Shown here: one piece after another, positions 45,246 through 56,990 of the stretch | Layout: each line of letters begins with the position of its first letter | Numbering within the stretch: position 1 is the first letter of the stretch | Assembly (NCBI GenBank): GCA_001972305.1 | Contig: BDDD01000024.1 | Coordinates: 35,114-99,113 of the forward strand | Length of the DNA: 64,000 nucleotides | Origin: Cephalotus follicularis | Taxonomy: Eukaryota > Streptophyta > Magnoliopsida > Oxalidales > Cephalotaceae | Direction: 5' to 3' | Made by a program: the position numbers and the translations under genes | Notes under the pieces: generated by a model | Seen by the model: the letters and a program-made list of their open reading frames with translations, nothing else | Told to the model about the DNA's origin: nothing | Database searches by the model: none

Positions 45246-46513
45246 AAAGGCTGTTTGGACCAAATTCTCTTAGATGACGTAGTTCGATCTCGATTCGAGT
45301 TTAGATGCATTAGAACATATATTTGCATTGCATATGTACTGTTTTGACTGTGTTTAGTTTCTAAAATTGTTTCAATATTTTAGAAATGCTTATGTGATTT
45401 CAAAAATCATTGTTTAAGTACAAAAATATATATTGGACAAATACATATTTTCGAACGAACTGGGGAGTGAATCCCATTACTGTTACTGTTTAAAGTATTT
45501 TCTATGAGATGGAAATGCATGATTTCAAGCAATTTTAAATGACTTGAAGTAAACTGATATATTTTTGATCAAGTAAACATTTTATAAAATTTCTTGAACC
45601 GTATTGTTACTGTGACTATTTTCGGTGTTTGCACTATGACTATGTTGTGTTTGGGCTGTGTTGTGTTGTGTTTGCGTCGTACTAGTTGCGTGGCGGAGAT
45701 TGCCAGCGATGACTAGTGGCACGGTTGACCTAGGAGCCACGAGTTGGCTCGGTGACTCACCATACTGTATTGTGGCCTACTTTGTGCCGTCTGGAGGAGT
45801 GCCGAAGTTAGGAGTGTGACGTGGGGCCAGGAGTTGGCGACGTTGTTCGTACTGACTGACTGCTTGTTAGCCCCTTTGTGGACATACTCTATACTGTTTA
45901 CTGGTCCTCACGGACACTACTGTTACTGTTGACGTAGCCCTGGCCGGGTTACTACTGTACTGTTGAAACATATATATTTTGAAATATATATACATACTGT
46001 TACCTTACTGTACTGCATCATCTATGCATACATTACATGACATGCATTTAATGTTGATCCCAAATTGCACTTATGCTTAGCCGAGTGAGGACAAAGGCTA
46101 ACCCCCTACTTTAGAGATTAATGCAGTGGACCGGCTTTGGGAACCAGCATGGATGAAGAACAAGTTTTAATAACGGTTTTACTTGGGGTTATATCCCTTT
46201 GGGGTTTTGTTAAGCTGGTTATGTATTGAATGGGTGTTGTGTACCGTACTTCCGGTTTACTTGTCTTATGATGTTACTGGATAATGTATTTTGGATCATG
46301 CTCTATTTTGTGGGCTTTTAACTATGACAGACATGTATTTTGTAACATGTAGTATGGGATGCACGTTACGTGCTTTTCAGCTTATGGGTTTTAATGCTTC
46401 CGCAACTGATATCATGTTTGAAAAGTTTAAATTCTTGGTATTTTGCATAAGCTGAATCTTTTATGTTAATTGCCTTTACCATATCTCATGTTTATGGAAA
46501 TCGGGGTGTGACA

Positions 46514-47965
46514 GTCACCTTCCCTTATGTTTATCATTGTGATAGGTGATATTGTGTTTTATATTCCGATGTTGGTACCCTTATGATGTTGCTTACATGT
46601 ACACCCATCGTAAAGGGTGGGGTACGTGCCGCTTACACGCAGGCCCATCGTACAGGGTGGGGTGCGTGCCGCTTACATTAGGCACTCTGCACCGGTGTAT
46701 GAAGTGTGATGTACACATACTGTAGCCTAATGGCCCATTATTGTCATGACATTATTATATGAGATGATATGAGATGATGATGACATTATAGTTGTACCAA
46801 CATCTCCAAATATTGTGTTTTATGTGGGCACATATCTTGATTATATTTGTTGATCACTTCTGCGGGTCTTGATTATATTGTGTACCTTGATTTCATTGTG
46901 CATCTTATTTATACTCGTGGAGCTCTTTCCTTTAGCATGAGATTGCTTCTATGGATTTACATTTTATTCATACGTGGGCATATTTGTGAGTCATGTTGTG
47001 GAACCCATTTGTTGAGTATCGAGATTCTTTTCATGGATTTCGTTTACACTTGTGTGTCATTTACATTTGTGGATCTTGATGTCCTTTGTGTATTTTGGGT
47101 ACATCGTGGTTCTCGTTTATATTTTTGGATCTCATGCTTATTTGTGACTTTTGTTATATCTATGGAGCCATTTGTTGTGATCAAGATTTAAATCCTTTGT
47201 GGATCTTGATCTTTTTGTTGATCATACTTGAGGATCTGATTTCTTTGTGGATCTTGTTATATTTGTGGTACCATTTGTTTGGCCATCATTGTGGATCTTA
47301 TTGAGATTTGAACCTTTCTTTTTGAAGATTTACATTATCTTGTTTTTTTTGCCCATATCCTTGATTATATTATGCTCATTTTATTCAGCACATCCATTTC
47401 TTTGATGGATATATCAGGGGATGTTTTGTTTCTACTCACTTAGTCATTTGGACTAACCTCCTCCTTTTTATCCATTTCAGATAGTGGCAAACTCAGTTGA
47501 TATCGGAGCGTACCAGAGTTTCAACACGTGCATATCATCCACGACATCAGTATTTAAATTATGCATTTATTTATGTTTTTACTATAAATGTTTTTATAGT
47601 TATGTTTTGGAAGGCTAAGCCCTATTTATGATTCGTGCATTGATAATATGGTTGAGACGGAGCCTAACCCATGCATATTTTCTATTTTTTTTGTGGTCTG
47701 CCAAGGGCTAAGCCCAATTTATAAATTGTGTTTTTCCTTACAGGGGGCATAGTCCGATAAACGGATAGTACATGCCTGATTTTCGTAAAAATTTAAGAGT
47801 TAGAATTATTTTCAAGTTTTTAGAAATGTTCAACATATGACTTTTACATTTGATTATATGGTTTTAGATGGTGTTCAAAATGGTTTTAAGTTATCACGTG
47901 GAGGTTTCTGAACTAAGACTTACCACATGATGGTCACATCCGTCACGGTTGGGACGGGTGTGACA
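46514..47965 (+). mobile_element. LTR K, right part
   Basis: It ends GGGACGGGTGTGACA, followed by CTTTGGAC. TTCCTTACAGGGGGCATAGTCCG near 47735 and GATTTTCG...TTTAAGAGTTAG match the tail of solo LTR L. TTTGG at 47967-47971 equals the bases before the left part (18371-18375), allowing one extra C at the edge. A 40-bp tandem repeat lies at 46591-46680. No primer-binding site follows, so K was a solo LTR before being split. Join with 18376-18870 is inferred. Confidence 0.5.
46591..46680 (+). repeat. 40-bp tandem repeat, 2.2 copies
   Basis: Units begin GCTTACA at 46591, 46631 and 46671 and share CCCATCGTA.AGGGTGGGGT. Confidence 0.85.
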
Positions 47966-47971
47966 CTTTGG

Positions 47972-49000
47972 ACTTTTGTAATGTGTATTGTTAAAACAAA
48001 GAATTGAGACCTTTTTATTTCGAGTATATTGGTGGCTTCAATTTGACGAAAAAATTTCTTTTAAAATAAAATAAAAAATTGCAACTCAAGTTAGCTAATT
48101 AATATGAGTATAGATAAGAAGCAGCAAAATTGTATTCTTGACATTTTCTAATCCAAGACCTACCCATAATGCATATTGTTTACCATGGCTTTTCTATCAG
48201 TGAGACATTGTTATCAAAATCATTTTCTCGAGACCATCATTTGAAACAGTGGCGAGAGAACAGGGTAGACCAATGTTGGCGCAGATATCAGTCGACATAT
48301 ACACAAACATATATTGTTATAAGCATATATCAGTAGAAAAATAGGTCAATAACAAACAAGATTTACACAAACATATATTTCTATAAAACCCTAATAATCA
48401 AAACTTTCTTAAGAGAAGAATCTAAAAAACAAACAAACAAAAAGAATATGTATAATCTCTACAAACTTAAATTGAGAGTAAAGAAACTAACCCTTATTGA
48501 GGATCCAAATCGCTGCCAGAGATGCTCGTTGGCTGCCCCAGAGAGAAGAGCTCATTGGTTTCTGGAGAGAATGGTTGAGTGAGGATGATAAAATGAAGAG
48601 TTTTGTTTTGGTAAATGAAGAAAAAAGCACATAAATGAGAGGACAATTGCTGATATTTTCTAAATTATGTGAGGATATTTTGGTCCATGTAATAAATTTC
48701 ATTAAACTGGAAAAGAACAAATGAGATTCTCTACCATAACTCCTACCATGTGGTGAGAGAAATAACTTTCTAAAGAATAAAACCAAAAACACTTTTTCTT
48801 AACTGATTTTATAGAAGTGTAACCAAACATATTTTGGAAGTGTGTTGAAAGGCAAAATAACTTTTTAAGCCTCCCAACACATTCCCAAACGGGCACTTAG
48901 TTGAGAATGAAAATTTCCTTCTCAATGCTCAAGAATTTTGGAGTCTAAAATTTGTCTAAGATGCAAAGTGCTAACCAAAAAAGCTTTGCCTGAAAATAGA
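47972..49000. other. Unassigned, partly host-like sequence
   Basis: This follows the outer edge of the retroelement stack, so it may be the original upstream flank of the PDI fragment at 17411-18107. No PDI exon could be found in it. Around 48760-48900 the text resembles small DNA elements (GTGTTTTTGG..., then TTCCCAAACGGGCACTTA, a common MITE-type edge). The minus-strand frames 48487-48896 have no recognisable domain. Confidence 0.35.
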
Positions 49001-49011
49001 AAACCAATAAG

Positions 49012-49047
49012 AAGGTAGCCTCGAAGTGTTATATCCGAGGCTACCTT
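49012..49047. repeat. 12-bp perfect inverted repeat (hairpin)
   Basis: AAGGTAGCCTCG and CGAGGCTACCTT flank a 12-base loop. It could be a MITE edge, a regulatory hairpin or chance; nothing nearby decides. Confidence 0.6.
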
Positions 49048-50654
49048 TCGATAATGAAGTTAGTACTTCAAGGGAGAAAATTACCCAAATAAGCTATAAA
49101 ACCTATAGAGAAAAAGTAAGAGTGGGGTACGATGGGAGATATCAGTCGCTCGTACATGAGTGAATAACTCTTTTCATAGTGGAGGTTGATTGTCTTGATT
49201 ACATCAGTGCCCTTGCCACATAAGTGCTCCAAGTGGTGTGGGTGCTATATGGGAATAAGAGGTGTTTATGCGAAACATGCTATGGGCACCCTTTGCACTA
49301 CAGTATGGGTGTTCTCTGCTGTTTATACATGGAAAATCACTAAAGCGACATATTGAAATATCATTAAAGCACTATATTGGTTTGGGAGACTGATCAACAT
49401 ACATCTTGATGATTGCTTTATCATGCAGCTTTGTAAATGAGCCATGAATGATTTGTGTAGGAGTGCTTTGATGACTCTTGTGGGTATTATCTTTACACTC
49501 ATCTCTTGGAAAGTAGATCCCGCCTTGAGGGAGGCATTATTTCCAGATATCTCTTAGAAAGTAGATTCCCGTCTTGAAAGCGGCGTTATTCCCAAATATC
49601 TCTTGAAAGGCAGATTTCCGCTATTAGGGGGTGCCAATTCCATATTTAATATGACTACATGAGGTTAGCACGGTTCATTTATGTTTCCAGGATCATACCA
49701 TAAAGGTATAAAGCGCCTTGTCATATTTACAATAAGTATACATTTGTTTTTATCATATTCAAAGCCATGGAAGACTTCCTATGTGCTTTGTCAAGCTCAT
49801 TCCATGATAATTAAGTGAACTGGTCATGAATTATCATTCATATGGTTTATATTTTTCCTTTGGACCTTGAACAGAGTTCTAAAAGGCGGCTTATGGCTAA
49901 GTTCTTGAGGCGGTTGTAAATACTCTTTTCACTTAGTGGTTTAGTTAAGTATTTGAAACAGCCGTAAATGCTCTCCTTGTTTAACTAATTTAGGGATTCT
50001 TGTTGAGGGTTTTGGTTTAGTGGCTAAAAGTGAAAGCTAGTCCTATAGCGTGTAGTTAATCCTTCCTTTTTAGGAGATTAACTCATGTGGGCCTATTTTT
50101 TTAGGTATTTGAGTTTGATAACGAATTAAAGTGTTGATATATGTTTAAGAAGAATTAGGATTCTACTTCTGTAAATGAATAGGATCCTGGTTGATCAATT
50201 TTAAGAAGGATTTTATTCATTTTTAAGGTAAAGGATTCTTGTAACCTAAGGGGATGAAAACTCTATAAATAGAGGCCTTGAGGTTTGCAAGAGGACAGAT
50301 TCCTCCAAAAGGTTTTGACATCGAAACACAAACACAACACTCGTTAATCTCTGTTCCAAACTCTCCAGTCTCCCTAGAGAATACTTCTCTCTCCCCTTCA
50401 ACCTCCTTCAACAATTGTCCTTGTTATTGTTGGTTTTGTACTTAATTGCCTATATTCTATACCCAGATACCTTAAAAAAACCTTGTTAAAACATCTACCA
50501 ATCGTCTTAATGAGATTACACCACGTGTCTCCAGCTAGGATTATAATAATTTTACCGTCATCACAAGTTTTCCACCTTCGAATGACAAAAATTCATTTTC
50601 TTTTTAGAAATTCAAAATTATCATAGTCATTTGGGGAGTCGAACCTTCTTATCA
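49048..50654. other. Unassigned repeat-like region with a TATA box
   Basis: No supported gene. A degenerate 48-49-bp tandem repeat (ATCTCTT...GTAGAT...CCG) lies at 49501-49640. CTATAAATAGAGG at 50263-50275 is a strong plus-strand TATA box of the plant LTR type, followed by a C/T-rich leader to about 50410. I could not find LTR ends. Confidence 0.4.
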
Positions 50655-51070
50655 ATTGGCAAACCGATGTGTGGCCACATATTTATTGGCCCCATGGTAT
50701 TCTTGATTTAAGTGTAAGTGCATAAGGTTGGGAGCATGAGCATGCTGTTGGTGTGCATGCACCCTGGGTGTGGTTCGTGTGCCCAGTTGTGCCAAGGCGC
50801 ACGCCTGAAAAACCTGTGCACGCGGGCACTGGTGGTACCGTTGGGTCATGCATCGTTTGGGCGCGCGCACGCTGTGGCGCTCTTGTGTTGGTAGGGCATA
50901 CCATGGTAGGGCACGAGAGCTGGTGTGTTCGTGGACGCGGGTGTGCAGTGCGAATTTGCGTGGATACAGGTGCTGGAGTGTTATGGTGCTTGCTTTGGTG
51001 CACGCATGAGGCTTATACGGGCAGGCAATGATGCCGGTGCTATTGCACGGGCATACGCGTTGGTCCTTCC
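50655..51070 (+). repeat. Tandem ~0.8-kb repeat, unit 1, left part
   Basis: GC-rich stretch with GTGTGCATGCACC, GGGCACTGGTGG, TTTGGGCGCGCGCACGCTG and GCACGCATGAGGCTTATACGG. The same order recurs at 53271-53437 plus 62352-62520. It is cut at 51070 by solo LTR J. The open frames seen on both strands here result from high GC and are not supported as genes. Confidence 0.7.
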
Positions 51071-52691
51071 TGTTGGTTTCATTAAAAAGTGGCTAGATTA
51101 AAATCTAACCCAAACTAGAAAACCCTAAAACGAAATGAATTTGCTATAAACAAAACCTAATACAAAGATCACTTTGATCAACACTTTTATATACCAAAAC
51201 AAAAGAAAAGGAGAAGGAATAAGATGAAAATAACATATACTTTGAGTTCTTTAACTCCTTCTAATCTTTTCAATACACTATCAACTTCAAGGCACTTTGA
51301 TGAGTGGCAAAGCTATGCCACCTCCAAGATAATCCACACCAAGAGAGAAGTAAGATAGTGCATAGAGAGAGAGACCTAAATATTTGGCCAAAGCATGTGA
51401 GAACCAAGCTTGGAGATGCTAGTCTCTAACTTAGTCTCTATTTTGCTCTTGTCAAATGAAAAGCCTTAATCATTCATCATTTCAATATTAGTATGTATAC
51501 TAAGTCATAAAGTGAGTTACTAGCTTTGACTAGGTCAAGTTAAAGATAGATAACTTAAGTGAATGTCACATGTAATTAATTATATTAATCACGTAGCCTT
51601 ATCTCATAGGCTTATTCAATTAAACTAATCGCATTAGTATAATTAATTAATTCTTTAATTAATTATCTCTCTCCAATTCTCTTGCATTCTCACACTTGTA
51701 TTGTGTGTGACTCTATGGGATCATTATTATGTTAGACATATGATTAATCATAACACTTATAATTGTCCAATTAATCATTACTAATCGTATTAGAAACTTA
51801 TAATCGAAATAAAAGAATTAAACCCTGATTTTGATTTTTTTTTGTCAAAAATGATTAATAATCAATTAATCTCGGTTATCCTAATGATCAATATCGGCAT
51901 CTAGCAATGCATATTGTCCCCCGGGCAACATGAATATAACCTTGAACCTAGAACTACAGTCACGTGTACGTATAGTCCCTCAACCGGCAATACTTGAATT
52001 AAATCTAGGGCAAGGAACATGTTAGGCCCTAATAGTTCATTCATTGAAATGATATCATAGGTAATTAGCTGTTACGATCAAATTAGAAACCCTTTCTAAT
52101 TTCTGATCTATGATATTGGAATCAACATTCCAATACCTTTTCATCTTGGTCAGAAAATCTTATAGCTAATAACCCTAAACATAAACTCCATTCATTAGGA
52201 GCGTTAGATTCCATCTTGCTCACTCACATATCTCCATGCATAATCCACCATACCCAACTAATAGCTGTATACTTCTCATGGTTAGAAGACGTACTTAAGT
52301 ATCATCAAAGTATAATGCTTATACATAAGACATCTAATGGTGGCTCAGGTCTAAGGACCACTCTCACTGCTGCAATATAAGAAGTCTGTTTGACATGTAA
52401 GTAAAACTCCATACAGGTCTTCTTACAGCGGGTCACTTCAGTGAACTCATAAAATAGTGAGCACCCACGTGTATGCCAAATAGTCACCACATGATGACTT
52501 GTGAGAATAGTTAACCTCTTCAACGAGCTGGCATACAACGTGCTATTCTATCCGAATAATATATGTCCAAGTATGTTATCCTACGATTAGGAAGGTTCTA
52601 GAATAAAGCTTATTTATGTGCTAAGTCTCACAGCATGATCTTGTCATGGTCTTAGTTATCAAACTTTATTTTATGGACATTCATTAATTAT

Positions 52692-52722
<31 letters not shown>

Positions 52723-52845
52723 AAAACATACACAAATGAACAATTGCCATTGATTATAATGAAGAACATCCATGATTGAACTATAAAGTTTATTACAAAC
52801 TATTGTTATTACAAGATAACCTAGCTTGTAGGACTTATCCTAACA
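51071..52845 (-). mobile_element. Solo LTR J (Copia A-related), target duplication CTTCC
   Basis: On the plus strand it reads TGTTGGTTTC... to ...CTTATCCTAACA, flanked on both sides by CTTCC (51066-51070 and 52846-52850). The part 52300-52550 is the reverse complement of a Copia A LTR segment (GGAGTTTTACTTACATGTCA, GGTCCTTGGACATGAG), so it is a diverged relative in minus orientation. No internal region remains. An (AC)n tract is at about 52691-52719. Confidence 0.85.
52691..52719. repeat. (AC)n microsatellite
   Basis: About 14 AC units inside solo LTR J. Confidence 0.85.
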
Positions 52846-52850
52846 CTTCC

Positions 52851-53270
52851 TTGGTGGCTGACCACTAGGGGGCGAGGAACTTTGCTCAGGTGTGCGCAAG
52901 GCACTGATTTCACCACCCTAACCCAAAGGGTAAGCTTGAGTTACGACCATCCTATTTAATATGTTTTCTTAACCCTATAACAGGCGGACTAGATACGTGT
53001 TAACCCATAAAATACAATAAAAAACAAAAACAAAAACTTTAAACATGAAATGTGCAAAAATCCATTGAATTAACTTACTAAATTGACATTCATGCTGAAT
53101 ACAAATGTCAATGCACATCAACCACAACATCTGCTTAAGTCGAATAAAAATGCCAATACATGTATACTGAACACTGAAAGCAATACAAATACAAATATCT
53201 AAATTCAATTCTCAACACATATCAAGTCTCAAAATGATAGTAGTAACATAATGCATCTCCAACCATAATT
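52851..53270 (+). repeat. Tandem ~0.8-kb repeat, unit 1, right part
   Basis: It holds CTAGGGGGCGAGGAACTTTG, AACCCTATAACAGGCGGACTA, then an A-rich stretch with CTTTAAACATGAA and CATCTCCAACCATAA. The matching order in unit 2 is at about 62520-62940. The adjacent non-coding frames have no recognisable motifs. Confidence 0.7.
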
Positions 53271-53437
53271 TGCTGCATATGTTGTTGATATGCATGTACC
53301 ACTGCATGTGGTCCATGTGCGCATCTGTGCCATTGCGCGGGCTCGAAGATCTTGTGTGTGCTAGCATTGGTGGTGTTGCTGAGGCATGCGTCATTTGGGC
53401 ACACGCACGCTGGGACAAGCTTGAGTTGGTAGGGTAC
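53271..53437 (+). repeat. Tandem ~0.8-kb repeat, unit 2, left part
   Basis: This restarts the unit (GCATGTGGTCCATGTGCGC, TCATTTGGGCACACGCACGCTGGG) and is cut after GGTAC at 53437 by element H. It continues at 62352. Confidence 0.7.
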
Positions 53438-54369
53438 TGTCACACCCCGTTTCCGATATCACAACATAAAAGCGGTAAAGGCAATCAACATAATGTTATC
53501 CAGCTTATATAAAATACCATAAAATTTAAAACTTCAATTCCATTAACATTTGCGGAAGCACTTAAAAATAAGCTGAATAAACAAACCGAATCATGTGTCC
53601 CATACCACATGATTCAAACATTAACATAATTGAGCCATCGTCGATCGCCCATAAACGGGGCGTGATCAAAAGTCGATCAACACCATTAATACATTAATCC
53701 AAAATAATACGGGTCTCAATACATTGTTAAAAAAATTATTTAAACAATAAAACTCCATCTCCCCACGGTTGGCCGCGCACGGTCGACATCCACATCACTG
53801 CATCAATCTGCAATAGTAGGGGGTTAGCCTTTGTCCTCACTCGGCTAAACTATAAATGTAATTCAAGGTCAGTGATAATGAATGTCATGAAATGAATGCA
53901 CTCGTGAAGCAATATATAATATATCACCACACGTACATATACATATGTATATACATATATGCCAATAGGTGCAACCATGCCAAGTGGCTACAACCATCAA
54001 ATCATTGGGCGTCCCTAGCCATCTCCTGGCACCTAGGAGAACATCCCCGCCACCAGCCATCAGTGACACTCCGTCACCCCAGCCAGTACGGCATCAATCA
54101 TAATCAACAAATCAGTTCACTTCAATCGTTTCCAAGTAGTTTATAAAGTACTGGAAATAATACATTTATATCAAAATGTATTGCATCTTTGAAACCATGT
54201 TTCAATCCGTTGAAAACATACATTTATCAAAATATATATTTTCATATCAAATAATGATTTGTATAAAATCATGTACACATTTCTAAAATGAATAAAAACA
54301 CTTTAGAATCATCCATATTCCAATCATCAATTCATTTCATATCAAAATGCAATGCAAAGATATGCTCAA

Positions 54370-54712
54370 AGTGCGGGTCAGTCCCTAACCAGTCGGCTGT
54401 CTTCTCTTGACAGTCGGCTATTTTCCTTTGATAGCTGGCTGTCCCAGCTCTGGCAGTCGGCTGCCTCCTTTAACAGTCGGCTGTCTCCTTTTGACAGTTG
54501 GCTGCTCTCCTCATCCAGTCGGCTGTCCTCTATTGGAAGTCGACTACTCAACCTTCTGCAGGTATGTTCTATTTAACGTATGAACAATCGACTGGTTCTT
54601 ACGTCCGATCGACTGTTTCCGATTGAGTAGCCGGCTGTTCGCACTGAACAGCCGGCTGTTCTAGCCCTCCAGTCGGCTGCCCGCCTTGGCAGTCAACTGG
54701 ATTTACATCAGT
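54370..54712. repeat. CAGTCGACTG/CAGCCGGCTG palindrome cluster (H 3' LTR, distal)
   Basis: About 15 motifs occur: CAGTCGGCTG is most frequent, with CAGCCGGCTG, GAGTAGCCGGCTG, AGTCGACTA and CAATCGACTGG. All are explained by C-to-T or G-to-A changes between the palindromes CAGCCGGCTG and CAGTCGACTG. Confidence 0.85.
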
Positions 54713-55148
54713 AGGTAAAAACAGCAGAAACATGCATGTCCTTCACACTTCAATCTAACCAAACACGAGCATTCAACACCAACAACATACTTTTATGCCT
54801 ATAATACAGTCTATATCATGCATTTCGTCCATTAACTTCCATTATAACGGAACTTAAATAACAATTATGAAATCTACCCCTACCTTAGAATTCCAAGTTA
54901 AGAATTGCAATCCACCTCTTTAAGTTCCAATCCGAGTTTCCAAGTTTCTGAATCCATCCAGTAACTCCAACAGATTTGGTTCTCGCCACTGGTCCCAGCT
55001 TCCAAAACCACAGCTCAACACAAGGCTCTTTGGATCCATAACACATAAACTTCCTCCTCTTCCTCTGCACACTTTGATTCTCTCTTCTGCTCTCTGCAAA
55101 AATGGTGAAGATTGGAGGAAGAAAACGCGTCTTTTATGGAGGAAAACA

Positions 55149-55150
<2 letters not shown>

Positions 55151-55195
<45 letters not shown>
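55151..55195. repeat. (CT)n microsatellite in H 3' LTR
   Basis: About 22 CT units; the partner tract in the 5' LTR (from about 61981) has about 11. On the element strand it is a GAGAGA leader, as in the other LTRs. Confidence 0.85.
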
Positions 55196-55198
<3 letters not shown>

Positions 55199-55254
55199 AC
55201 CCACATAAAAACACACCCACTTCTGCAAACAGTCTGGCGCGCACGTTATGCTGC

Positions 55255-55400
55255 CAGACCTGTCGACAGTCCACTGCCTAGACCTAGCAGTCGGATGTCT
55301 CTGCCGACACACCTCCAACTGGCTGCTTCCCACAGCAGTCTGCTGGTTTCACACGAGGGGGGTCCAGTCGACTGTCCCTCATGGGCAGTCGACTGCCCGC
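55255..55400. repeat. CAGTCGACTG palindrome cluster (H 3' LTR, U3 side)
   Basis: Motifs include TGTCGACAGTC, GCAGTCGGATG, CCAGTCGACTG and the exact CAGTCGACTG at 55386-55395. The position relative to the GAGAGA leader is the same as that of the GCGTCGACGC cluster in LTR D. Confidence 0.8.
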
Positions 55401-55541
55401 CCTGCATCAGCACTTCCACACTTCAACTTTTGCCCAAGTTTAACATTACAAAAAGGGAAAAGTCATAATTCTCATTAATTCAAAGCGTAAATTACATTGT
55501 AAATACAACATTACACCTTAACGAAAATCCCGGGCGTTACA

Positions 55542-55556
55542 TCCATCCCTCCTTCC
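55542..55556 (-). promoter_or_regulatory. Polypurine tract of element H
   Basis: On the minus strand GGAAGGAGGGATGGA immediately precedes the 3' LTR. The C/D element has the closely similar GAAGGAGGGGTGGA. Confidence 0.8.
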
Positions 55557-55586
55557 AGAAATTTCATCTTCGAAATCAAAACAACA

Positions 55587-56990
55587 CTAAAACAAAAGAG
55601 GGTAACGCTCTCTAATGTCCTCCTCGCGTACCCAAGTCGCCTCATCGGGTCGATGGAACTGCCACTGAACCTTCACCATAGGAATGGTTAGGTTCCTCAA
55701 TACCTGTGTCTTCCAATCCAAAATCTACACCGGTAACTCCTCGCAAGATAGATCATCTCATACAGGAACTGAATCATAGCTCAAGACATATGACGGGTCC
55801 TGAATATACCTTCTCAACATAGACACAGGGAAGACATCGTGCACATTTGACAGTGCAGGAGGCAAAGCAAGTTGATAAGCCACCTCCCCAACTCTCTCCA
55901 AGATCTCGAAAGGACCAATGTAGCGCGGAGCTAACTTACCCTTCTTCCCAAATTTCTGTACGCCCTTCCTCGGTGAAACCTTTAGAAACACATGATCACC
56001 AACATCGAAGGTCAGAGGCCTCCTCTTGACGCTGTCCACATAGCTCTTTTGCCTGCTTTGAGCAGCAAGCAGTTTCTCCCTGGTAAACCTGATCTTCTCA
56101 GAAATCTCCTCCACTAGATCCGACCCAAGCAAAGGTCGCTCACTGACCTCATCCCAACAGATGGGTGATCTACACTTCCTTCCGTACAAAGCCTCATACG
56201 GAGCCATACCGATGCTGGAATGATAGCTGTTATTGTAAGAAAACTCTATCAGAGGAATGTGGTTCTCCCAAGTACCAGCAAAGTCAATAATACAAGCTCG
56301 GAGCATATCCTCCAAGGTCTGGATGGTATGCTCTGACTGAACATCTGTCTGTGGGTGGAAAGCTGTGCAAAGGTTCAGCTTTGTCCCAAAAGCTGTCTGA
56401 AACCTCTTCCAAAAGTTGGAAGTGAAGATCAAATCTCTGTCACAAACTATACTCATAGGGACACCGTGCAACCTCACGACCTCCTTGATGTATAACCGAG
56501 CCAACTCGCTCGCGGAATATGTTCTGTGGGTAGGTAAAAAGTAAGCCGATTTGGTGAGTCTATTCACGACAAACCACACGGCGTTGTGATGGTTCCGAGT
56601 CAGAGGAAAACCCAAAACAAAATTCATCGTAATATGTTCCCATTTCCACTTTGGAATTGGTAAGGGTTGCAGCATACCTGCCGTCCTCTGGTGCTCAGCC
56701 TTGACTGTCTGGCAAGTTAAACACCTTGCCACATACTCGGCGATCTCTCGTTTCATGCCAGGCCACTAGTAAGTCTTCTTCATATCTTGATACATATTAG
56801 TGCTACCAGGATGAATACTGTACAGAGATTTATGAGCCCCGCGAAGCAACTCATTCTTCAACCTTGGTTCATCTGGGAGACACACACGTCCCCGATATCT
56901 CAGAAGACCATCAGCATGTACTCAAATATCGGATTTCAAGTCCAGGTTCTCCCGAATTCATTGCAACTCCAGATCGTGCGGTTGTGCATC
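55587..56990 (-). pseudogene. Element H integrase with chromodomain
   Basis: From the zinc-binding part (LLRGAHKSLYSIHPG near 56830, CLTCQ near 56720) the frame passes WEHITMNFV, CDRDLIFTSNFW and TDVQSEHTIQ, then GDHVFLKVSP, LAPRYIGPFEILERVGEVAYQL and FPVSMLRRYI. It ends in a chromodomain (ILDWKTQVLRNLTIPMVKVQWQFHRPDEATW) and TAG at 55587-55589. Integrase inserts cDNA; the chromodomain steers insertion to chromatin marks. The first catalytic Asp is Asn here (AAT at 56624-56622). Stops occur at about 56757 and upstream in the zinc-binding part, and near 55756 before the chromodomain. The long uninterrupted part is 56756-55758, 332 codons. Confidence 0.92.

Larger units (their letters stand above)
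43959..46513 (+). mobile_element. LTR D, 3' LTR of the collapsed chromovirus
   Basis: A purine tract (GAAGGAGGGGTGGA) directly precedes TGTAACGCCCGGG at 43959. The LTR ends ATCGGGGTGTGACA at 46513. Its start matches element H and not its own partner LTR C. It has two GTCGAC clusters (44140-44300 and 45070-45245), a GAGAGA leader near 44515 and the conserved hairpin at 46077-46101. The five bases flanking C and D do not match. Confidence 0.85.
53438..55541 (-). repeat. Element H 3' LTR
   Basis: 2104 bases, highly similar to 60284-62351 by eye. It has the hairpin at 53824-53848, a CAGTCGACTG-type cluster at 54370-54712 and a second at 55255-55400, and a (CT)n tract at 55151-55195. It has at least one palindrome unit more than the 5' LTR, and a longer (CT)n. 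Confidence 0.93.

Noticed and set aside
40034..46518. A simple complete element with matching LTRs at C and D.
   Set aside because: The LTR starts are unlike (TGTAGTAACC versus TGTAACGCCC) and the flanks do not match.
47972..48900. Missing upstream PDI exons beyond the nested stack.
   Set aside because: No thioredoxin or other PDI motif was found in any minus-strand frame here.
50652..51031. Overlapping frames of 70-106 codons on both strands.
   Set aside because: The GC-rich repeat unit lacks stop codons by composition; the copy at 62352 does not conserve the frames.
55015..55333. Frames with long RERERER or LSLSLSL runs.
   Set aside because: They are translations of the (CT)n tract in the H LTR.
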